The translations under genes and the position numbers were made by a program. The notes under the pieces were generated by a model. That model made no database searches. It worked only from the letters and a program-made list of their open reading frames with translations, and had not been told where the DNA came from. Below, piece by piece: positions 26,043-32,969 of a stretch of DNA of 32,969 nt. The stretch lies in contig CALPMT020000036.1 of assembly GCA_943324745.2 (NCBI GenBank), positions 1 through 32,969 of the forward strand, read 5' to 3'. Within the stretch, counting starts at the first letter, position 1; the number at the start of each line of letters is the position of its first letter. This DNA is from Chitinophaga pinensis (lineage in GTDB: Bacteria; Bacteroidota; Bacteroidia; Flavobacteriales_D; Crocinitomicaceae).

Positions 26043-29000
26043 TTAATGTACAATCTTAATTGTTTTAATTTCAAATCTATTCCACACCTCCACAAAATAA
26101 ACCCCTCTACCAAATCTTGAAATATCTATTTCTTTTTCATTTTTCAAAGTTTCCAACACTTTTCCTTCGCTATTTAAAATTCGAATTTCATCGATTTCAT
26201 AATCTGATTGGATAGTAAACTTGCCGTCAGGAGTAGGGTTGGGGTAGATTTTAAAATGTTCATCTTCCAAATTATTCAACCCTAAACTTTCAACAACTAA
26301 GTTTAATGTGATTGTACTATCACAGCCTAAATGATTTATTAAATGTTGAGTGTATTGCCCTGTTTTTGAATATGGAATGTTATTAAGGTAATACGCGCCA
26401 GTACTTGAAACATTCTCTATATGAAAACTTGGCTGATTCACATAAATAATTACACTGTCTTGATTTGTACACCCATTTAAACCTGTTGTGAGAACTTTGT
26501 AAGAGGTTGTATTTTGAGGAGAAACAAAACCCCCATTTTGAAAATTATTCTCCCATGTAAATTTATCAGCTTTTGAAGCATTTAAAGTTACAGAATCCCC
26601 ATTGCAAATTGTTTGATTTTCACCAGCGTCAATTTCAGGCAATGGTAAAGGTGAAATAGATATTGGAGCTGACATTGATTCACATCCTTGTTTATTCGTA
26701 ACTAATACAACAAAATCCCCTGATAGTTTTGTTTTTAATGTATTTGAAGTTTCATTTGGAATTAATTTATTATTGTTTTTCCATTGAAACGAGTAAACAT
26801 TGTCAGAAATAGTAGATAACATAAATTCTCTATTATTACAAATTATGGTTTCAGGTTCACTAATTTGAATTTTAGAAGCTGGAAAGGTATAAATTGTAAC
26901 ACTAGCAGTGTCTTTACATCCATTTTGATCGGTACCGATAACAGAAAATGTAGTTGTAGTATCAATAAAAAAAGATTTAATATTTTCAATTCCTTTATTC
27001 CATTTATACTGAAGTGCACCTTGACCTGCTAAAATTGTTTCTGTGCCAACACAAACAGTTTGATCTAAACCACCACTTACAGTTGGGCGTTGGTTTACAT
27101 TTAATTTAATCGGATTAGAAGGTGCATCAGGACACCAAGGAGTATTCACACTACATCTAATGTACTTTATAGAATTTAACACTCCAATATCAATACCTTT
27201 AATAGTTTGATCATGAATATTCTCGAATAAATACCAATCTTTATTGTTTGAAGAATAATTCCAACTAATCGCTCCTACGGTATCGTTAGAATGAAGATTA
27301 GGAGCAAGAGAACCTTGACAAATTTGTAAGATACTTGATGTATCAATCGTTGGAGTAATGATTTTTTGAACTCTCTCAATCTCTGATACGGTTTTGCATC
27401 CATTTTTGCTTACTTCAAGTGAGTAATCACCACCCAAATCATTAGTTAATGTACTATTTGTTTGATATTTTAATATTTCTCCATTTAGCTTCCAACAATA
27501 CGTTAAACCACCCATTGAAGATTGAGATGTTAATTTCACTGATTCAGATAGGCACAAAATTCTTCCCCATTGATTAATAATTTTAATATCGGGATATTTA
27601 GCAACATTGATTAAGACTGAAGCCTTAGATGAACATCCATTGATATCATTGCCAGTTACAGTATACGTGTCGGTTATTAATGGAGTAAAAGTCACATTAT
27701 CAATTACTCCTTTGTCCCAAGAATAAGAAACTGCAGGGCCCTTACCTTTTAGTTTGATTGGACTGCCTTCGCAAATCGTTGTATCTAACCCAGAAACACC
27801 AGTATAAATAGCGTAAGCACTATTAATTGTTAAATCAAGAGTTATGATGCTATCACAACCTTTATGGTTAGGTATGACAAAAGTGTATTTACCAGATTTT
27901 GTAATTTTATCTCTGTTAGGTGCGATATAAAAATCACAATTTTTTTCAATTAAATTATTCAATGTTGGAAAACAGGTGTTGTATTTAACTATATAACAAT
28001 CCATTATATTGTTAGTAACTTTGTATACACTTGTGTCGATATCAAAATCAATGCTGCCTTTAAAATATCCTGTTAATACTAAATCATTTTGCTTAACTGA
28101 AATATTATTAATTACAAAGTCTGATGATTCCAAAAAATTCACGTATTTAAACTCAGAATTATAATCCAATTTAAGTATAAAACCACCCAAAGTTTTTGTT
28201 TCAAATTTATTTGGACTTGGATCAAAGTCAGTTACACCATTACTCAATATAGATCCAGTTAAATAAATTTGATTAAGTTCGTCAATTCTAATATTGTTGT
28301 TTTGATAATTTCCGTTAGAAGAAAACACTTTAGTATAGTTCAATTTTAGGTTAGAATCATATTTAGAGAAGAAAAAATTTCCATTTAATATTGTTGAATC
28401 ATTTTTAGGATTGAAATTAACAAGTGCTTTACATGAACCATATAAATAGATATTCCCATTTAAATCAATTGCAATATCTTTAACTTCGTTTTCTCCATCT
28501 ATATCTATATTTTTATTCGTACAAATTGTAATTGAATCTGTTAATAGATTGTATTTTAATAAATAAGTGTTTGTATTTTTAGAATTTAATTGAATTAATC
28601 TTTTTCCTTTCGTTTCTATTTCAAACTGACCATTATACCATCCACTTAGAAAAATAGAAGAATTATCATTTTTTATTGCTGCCAAATTCCCATTTTGAAT
28701 AAATCCATGTTTATTCAAAATGTTTTTTACAAATTCGAAATTCCCATTATTTTTAATTTTGACACAATATAAGGACATTGCAGAATAACTATTCCGATCT
28801 AATTTCGAAATATTTTCAGAATGATCAAAATCGATATCTTCAGAAAAAAAACCTGAAAGATATATATTTCCTGAGGAATCCAAATCCATATGTTTTGGAC
28901 GATACTCTAAATTGTTTAGCCAATTAATATTTCCGTATTTACTTAATGACATCACAAAACCACCAATTCCATTTTTTAAAGGTGAAATAGTATAGCCAGG

Positions 29001-29363
29001 TTCAAATTGGGTTTCTCCATAAAAATAACCCAATACAATTAAATTACCTGAAATGTCAGTTTCGATTTTATGTACACCTATAGGATAATTTCCTATAACC
29101 TTACTCCAAAGTAGACTGCCTTTATTATCATATTTTAAAATAAATATCGAGGAATTATCTTTAGATTCTGTAAGTTGACCATCGATGTTAATTATTCTTG
29201 AAAAAACACCTGTTTGATATACATTACCATCTTTATCGAAACAACTGCTAATACCATTTGCACCCATTGAAGCAGATAAATTTTTAACCCATTCCAATTT
29301 AAGATCCTGACTATTACTCAAGAAATGAATAAAAACACAAAAAATAAATAATGCTTTTTTCAT
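26043..29363 (-). CDS. T9SS-secreted protein with SBBP-like beta-propeller and Ig-like domains
   Basis: The ATG at 29363 is preferred over an in-frame TTG two codons earlier; it gives a 1106-residue protein with signal peptide MKKALFIFCVFIHFLSNSQ. Residues about 20-460 contain repeated blades of the SBBP type (FDKDGNVYQTGVFS, ISGNLIVLGYFYG, DSSGNIYLSGFFSED, DLNGNIYLYGSCK). A CDFY...GCDSIITLDL module follows at about 470, then several Ig/PKD-like domains, a second GCDSTITLNLV module and a type-A T9SS sorting domain (KIYPNPTPDGKF, FGRGVYFVEV). The sorting domain is nearly identical to that of the next upstream gene. Probably a surface or released protein; binding partner unknown. Confidence 0.87.
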   Translation of the reverse strand: MKKALFIFCVFIHFLSNSQDLKLEWVKNLSASMGANGISSCFDKDGNVYQTGVFSRIINIDGQLTESKDNSSIFILKYDNKGSLLWSKVIGNYPIGVHKIETDISGNLIVLGYFYGETQFEPGYTISPLKNGIGGFVMSLSKYGNINWLNNLEYRPKHMDLDSSGNIYLSGFFSEDIDFDHSENISKLDRNSYSAMSLYCVKIKNNGNFEFVKNILNKHGFIQNGNLAAIKNDNSSIFLSGWYNGQFEIETKGKRLIQLNSKNTNTYLLKYNLLTDSITICTNKNIDIDGENEVKDIAIDLNGNIYLYGSCKALVNFNPKNDSTILNGNFFFSKYDSNLKLNYTKVFSSNGNYQNNNIRIDELNQIYLTGSILSNGVTDFDPSPNKFETKTLGGFILKLDYNSEFKYVNFLESSDFVINNISVKQNDLVLTGYFKGSIDFDIDTSVYKVTNNIMDCYIVKYNTCFPTLNNLIEKNCDFYIAPNRDKITKSGKYTFVIPNHKGCDSIITLDLTINSAYAIYTGVSGLDTTICEGSPIKLKGKGPAVSYSWDKGVIDNVTFTPLITDTYTVTGNDINGCSSKASVLINVAKYPDIKIINQWGRILCLSESVKLTSQSSMGGLTYCWKLNGEILKYQTNSTLTNDLGGDYSLEVSKNGCKTVSEIERVQKIITPTIDTSSILQICQGSLAPNLHSNDTVGAISWNYSSNNKDWYLFENIHDQTIKGIDIGVLNSIKYIRCSVNTPWCPDAPSNPIKLNVNQRPTVSGGLDQTVCVGTETILAGQGALQYKWNKGIENIKSFFIDTTTTFSVIGTDQNGCKDTASVTIYTFPASKIQISEPETIICNNREFMLSTISDNVYSFQWKNNNKLIPNETSNTLKTKLSGDFVVLVTNKQGCESMSAPISISPLPLPEIDAGENQTICNGDSVTLNASKADKFTWENNFQNGGFVSPQNTTSYKVLTTGLNGCTNQDSVIIYVNQPSFHIENVSSTGAYYLNNIPYSKTGQYTQHLINHLGCDSTITLNLVVESLGLNNLEDEHFKIYPNPTPDGKFTIQSDYEIDEIRILNSEGKVLETLKNEKEIDISRFGRGVYFVEVWNRFEIKTIKIVH

Positions 29364-29370
29364 GTACAAA

Positions 29371-32300
29371 TCAATAAACTACTTTAAACATATCCATAAA
29401 ATTATTCCGTTTAACCTCCACAAAATAAACCCCTCTCCCAAATCTAGATATATCAATTTCTTTTTCATTTTTCAAAGTATCCAACACTTTTCCTTCGCTA
29501 TTTAATATACGTATTTCGTAGATTTCGTAATCTGATTGGATAAAGAACTTTCCGTCAGGAGTAGGGTTAGGGTAGATTTTCAAATCTTTATATTCCAAAT
29601 TATTCATTCCTAAACTTTCAACAACTAAGTTTAAAGTAATGGTGCTGTCGCAACCAGCTTTGTTGGGTATGATTTGTGTGTAGGTTCCTGATTTTGTAAA
29701 TAATTCGTTGTTCATTTGATAGGAACCAAATGTTGACATTTTAAGAGTGGATGAGGAAGGATTGTTTACTTTGATTAGAATACTATCTGAATTGGAACAT
29801 CCATTCATATCTGTTGTGGTTACTTTATAGTATGCACTCGAGGTGGGAGTAATTGAATCACCATTTTGTATGCCATTATTCCATTGTAAATTAGTGGCTT
29901 TGGTAGCTAATAATTGAACTTTTTCACCTAAACAAATACTTTGATTTACACCAGCTTCAATGAGTGGTAATGCCTGTGTTTGAATGTATAAAGAATTGGA
30001 TTCTGATTTACATCCATTTAGACTTTGTACGGTTAAACTATAGTTTCCTGTGTTTTTAGAGTTTAACGAAGCATTTGTAGCTCCGTTTAATAGATTATCG
30101 TTCCATTTCCATTGATAGGAACTGACATTATTTGAACTAGAAATTAAATTAAATGGTGTTCCTTGACATATAATTCCGGATGTAATATTCGAAATTTCAG
30201 CACTTGGAGAAGGGTAAATAGCTACAGTTACTTGTGCTGAATTCGAACAACCATATGTATCGATACCTGTAACTGTATAAGTTTTTGTTACACTAGGAGT
30301 AAACAAGACATTGTTTTGAATACCATCAGACCAAGTATAAGAAACTGCTCCACTGCCAGCTAAACTAATGGAGGTATTTGGACAGATGGATTGATTTGTA
30401 CCTCCGCTAACAATTGGATTAGCTCTTATTCCTATGTTTATAGTATTAGAAGTTACCCCGGTACATGCTCCACTTTTTACAGTTGCACGATAATATTTTT
30501 GAGAAGTTAAATTTCCCATTTGGGCACTTGTCAAAGTCGTACCTGTAACTCCAATTACTGACGACCATGTTGTGTTATTCAAAGAAGATTGCCAACTGAT
30601 TGTACCATTCGCATTACTTAAATTAATATTTGAAGGTTGTGCTCCACTACAGATGGTTTGATTAGCACTTAGGGTTCCAATGATACTTTTGGGCGCAATA
30701 GTTATTTGAATAGGAGCAGAATATGCAGCAGAACAAACACCATTTATAGCTCGCATCCGGTAATAGGTAGTAGATGCTAATAGTCCTGGTGAGTAACTTG
30801 TAGTTGTAGCACTAGTGATATTATTAAAAGTAACTCCATTGGTTGAAATTTGCCATTGAAGTGTACCTCTAGGTTTTGTGACGGATATCAATCCTGAACT
30901 TGTCCCAGTACATAAGGACTGATTGGAAGAGGTGGCTCCTGCATAACTGACAGAATCAGTATTAACTGTTATCATAGGTGTATAAACACTAGCGCATTTT
31001 CCACTTGTTTGAACACCTCGATAATAAGTTGGGGTTGAAACTATTCCTGCTTTATTACTTGAAAGGGTACCATCAGAAGAATTTGGAATATCAGTCCAAG
31101 CGTTAGCATTGGTAGATTTTTGCCAAGTAAGATTACCAATACCTCCAGTAACAGAAATATCTGTAGGGTAGGTACCTGAACAAATGAGTTGGTTGGAGGA
31201 AATCGTGCCAGCAGTACTTAAAGGTGTTAATCTAATTGTATCAATTTCAGTTTCAATTCCATCACAAGAGCCATTATAAACGATTGCTTTAAAATATCTT
31301 TCTTCATTTAAAACACCAATTTTAGAAGCATATAAAGTGTCATTATAATATAAAGAATAATTTGTCCATTTATTTGTTTTAATATTTGTTGGTGTCGAAT
31401 AATACCATTCAAAATTATCACCGAAGTAATTGTTAATTGAAATGTCTGCAGGTTTAGTACCTGTGCATATTTCTTGACTAAAAGATATTCTACCTGCTAT
31501 TGGTTTAACATCTACTTGAATTGTTTGAATATTAGAATATACAGCTGAACACACACTATTTTTAACAAACGCTCTTATATAAGTATTTTGATATAAGGGA
31601 ACTATGCTAGAGTTAAGTAAGGTGTTTGAATTAGCATCTTTATATATATTCCAATTTTGTTGATCAAAAGAATATTCCCAATGTATACTATCTCCTTTAT
31701 AAGTTTTAAAAACAACATTTTCAGGAGTTTGTTCTTGACAAAGTTGTTGACTGTTTATAATCGAACTAACTAATGAAGGTGGAGCGAATGAAATCGTAAC
31801 AACTTTTGAAGATATTTCTGGACAGGATCCATTATTAAGTTTACACCTAAAATATCTTTTTTCAAAAGCACCTATTTGTGTTGAAGTGAGTGAGTCTAAA
31901 TTTGAATTGTTTATACCGCTCCATTGAGCATAATTAGTTGTATCTGAATTATTATATTGCCAAGAAAAATTAGTAGCTCGATAATTACTAACCTTTAATG
32001 TTGACATTTTATCACCTTGACATAAAAATTGGGAAGGAGTTATAGTTCCAACAATAGTTGGCTCATTAACAGTAACCCGAGTACTTGCTTTTGATGTGTC
32101 ACTTTTACACACAGCACTTTTCGCAATAATTCTAAAAAAGGAAGTGACATTAAGATTACCAACATTTGAGTCATTCAAAACGGTTTTTGTTGCATTATTA
32201 ATATTTATCCAATCAATATCGTTGGTGGACATTTGCCATTGTACTTCGCCAATTGAATTATAAACTTCAAAAGGTTTTATCTTGTCTCCCTTACAAATAG

Positions 32301-32969
32301 TTTGATAAGTACTTAAAGTACCAACAGTTGTTTGAGGTAAAACAATCACTTTTGTAGGTTCTGAAAAAATTGATCCACAAGTATTATTAGATAGTTTAGC
32401 TCGGTAATAATTATTTGTTGAAAGCTGACCTACAGAACCTATATATAAATTAGTGTCAGTATATGGTAAATCTGACCAATTAATACTATCGGTTGAGGAT
32501 TGCCAATTTAATTTTCCTTTATAATTTTTTATTTCAATTATTTCAGGAAATGAACCAGAACAAATTGTTTGATTAGGTGAAATTATACCTTTTTTTAAAT
32601 ATTCTGGATTTAGAATTCTTTTTGAGATACTAGATAAAACACTGTCTTTTGAATATTTACAAGAAACTATTAAACGGTAAAATGTAAGCGTATTGTAATC
32701 GTTTTGATATATCGTATCATTATTAGAGTTTGAAATTGGAATCCAATTTAGAGAATCAGAACTAAGATGCCATCTATATATCAACCCATCTTGTTTAGGT
32801 ATATTTTTTCCGTATATTGAAAAATCACCACATTGATTGTTGGTACTAAGTTCAGAAAGGATATTAAGATTATTTAATTCATTACATAATGGGGTATAAG
32901 ATAAAATCATTTTTCCACTACCACCATTACCACCATAACTTGTTTTAGCATCGTCGCCACCACCACCAC
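29371..32969 (-). CDS. T9SS-secreted giant repeat protein, 5' end beyond the window
   Basis: The reading frame is open to the right edge, so the start and signal peptide are missing; about 1198 residues are present. The first residues visible (GGGGDDAKTSYGGNGGSGK then MILSY) are the end of a glycine-rich domain like that of the 790-residue protein. Then come one degenerate and eight clear repeats of about 90 residues with the pattern NQ-x-x-C-x-G...G-x-x-x-WQ-x-S...W...YYRA...C...YS. Three Ig/PKD-like domains of about 65-75 residues, a GCDSTITLNLV module and a type-A T9SS sorting domain (YPNPTPDGKFFI, FGRGVYFVEV) complete it. It ends 7 nt before the next gene and presumably belongs to the same transcript. 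Predicted surface adhesin-like protein; ligand unknown. Confidence 0.85.
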   Translation of the reverse strand, partial: GGGGDDAKTSYGGNGGSGKMILSYTPLCNELNNLNILSELSTNNQCGDFSIYGKNIPKQDGLIYRWHLSSDSLNWIPISNSNNDTIYQNDYNTLTFYRLIVSCKYSKDSVLSSISKRILNPEYLKKGIISPNQTICSGSFPEIIEIKNYKGKLNWQSSTDSINWSDLPYTDTNLYIGSVGQLSTNNYYRAKLSNNTCGSIFSEPTKVIVLPQTTVGTLSTYQTICKGDKIKPFEVYNSIGEVQWQMSTNDIDWININNATKTVLNDSNVGNLNVTSFFRIIAKSAVCKSDTSKASTRVTVNEPTIVGTITPSQFLCQGDKMSTLKVSNYRATNFSWQYNNSDTTNYAQWSGINNSNLDSLTSTQIGAFEKRYFRCKLNNGSCPEISSKVVTISFAPPSLVSSIINSQQLCQEQTPENVVFKTYKGDSIHWEYSFDQQNWNIYKDANSNTLLNSSIVPLYQNTYIRAFVKNSVCSAVYSNIQTIQVDVKPIAGRISFSQEICTGTKPADISINNYFGDNFEWYYSTPTNIKTNKWTNYSLYYNDTLYASKIGVLNEERYFKAIVYNGSCDGIETEIDTIRLTPLSTAGTISSNQLICSGTYPTDISVTGGIGNLTWQKSTNANAWTDIPNSSDGTLSSNKAGIVSTPTYYRGVQTSGKCASVYTPMITVNTDSVSYAGATSSNQSLCTGTSSGLISVTKPRGTLQWQISTNGVTFNNITSATTTSYSPGLLASTTYYRMRAINGVCSAAYSAPIQITIAPKSIIGTLSANQTICSGAQPSNINLSNANGTISWQSSLNNTTWSSVIGVTGTTLTSAQMGNLTSQKYYRATVKSGACTGVTSNTINIGIRANPIVSGGTNQSICPNTSISLAGSGAVSYTWSDGIQNNVLFTPSVTKTYTVTGIDTYGCSNSAQVTVAIYPSPSAEISNITSGIICQGTPFNLISSSNNVSSYQWKWNDNLLNGATNASLNSKNTGNYSLTVQSLNGCKSESNSLYIQTQALPLIEAGVNQSICLGEKVQLLATKATNLQWNNGIQNGDSITPTSSAYYKVTTTDMNGCSNSDSILIKVNNPSSSTLKMSTFGSYQMNNELFTKSGTYTQIIPNKAGCDSTITLNLVVESLGMNNLEYKDLKIYPNPTPDGKFFIQSDYEIYEIRILNSEGKVLDTLKNEKEIDISRFGRGVYFVEVKRNNFMDMFKVVY

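Noticed and set aside
23930-29660. Recurring words such as CTATCACAACC at intervals, resembling a CRISPR array
   Set aside because: They encode the GCDSIITL modules of the secreted proteins, vary in sequence and spacing, and lie in frame within long genes.

Overview
The window is AT-rich bacterial DNA from the Bacteroidota, most likely Flavobacteriales and perhaps a Crocinitomicaceae/Fluviicola-like lineage (the family assignment is inference). Supporting evidence: adjacent genes for the type IX secretion system (T9SS) proteins PorV and PorU; several giant secreted proteins ending in T9SS C-terminal sorting domains; A-rich start regions without Shine-Dalgarno sequences; and two candidate promoters with the Bacteroidota -7 element TAnnTTTG. 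No tRNA, rRNA, CRISPR array, transposase or phage gene was recognised.

Layout. (1) 1-1304: a dispersed repeat, a terminator, then the leftward overlapping pair pssA-purS. (2) 1425-7663: the rightward one-base-overlapping pair porV-porU, the T9SS shuttle and sortase, followed by heptamer repeats and a MITE-like inverted repeat. (3) 7871-9861: a leftward GAF-SpoIIE phosphatase and a rightward exported cupin. (4) 10015-13831: a leftward group purB, SGNH-like membrane protein, MBOAT acyltransferase; the last two look like a surface O-acylation pair. (5) 13996-17866: an exported TPR-PD40 protein, a PhyH-like dioxygenase translationally coupled to a DUF1569 protein, a second copy of the dispersed repeat, a DUF2007/zinc-ribbon protein and a double-CDGSH iron-sulfur protein. 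(6) 18100-19627: a complete AbiEi/AbiEii toxin-antitoxin pair with a promoter almost on top of the start codon. (7) 19693-32969: eight consecutive leftward genes. Transcription enters from the right edge through three modular T9SS-secreted proteins (the first incomplete in this window). It continues into a small secreted protein, a cytoplasmic VWA protein, two predicted lipoproteins and a soluble protein of unknown function.

How the genes relate. PorU and PorV are the machinery that would process and anchor the three large sorting-domain proteins at the other end of the window. Those three share their 3' modules, and two share a nearly identical sorting domain, which points to duplication or gene conversion. 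The VWA/lipoprotein block downstream of them is the least understood part. It may be a surface-related gene set or simply neighbouring genes; the sequence alone cannot decide.
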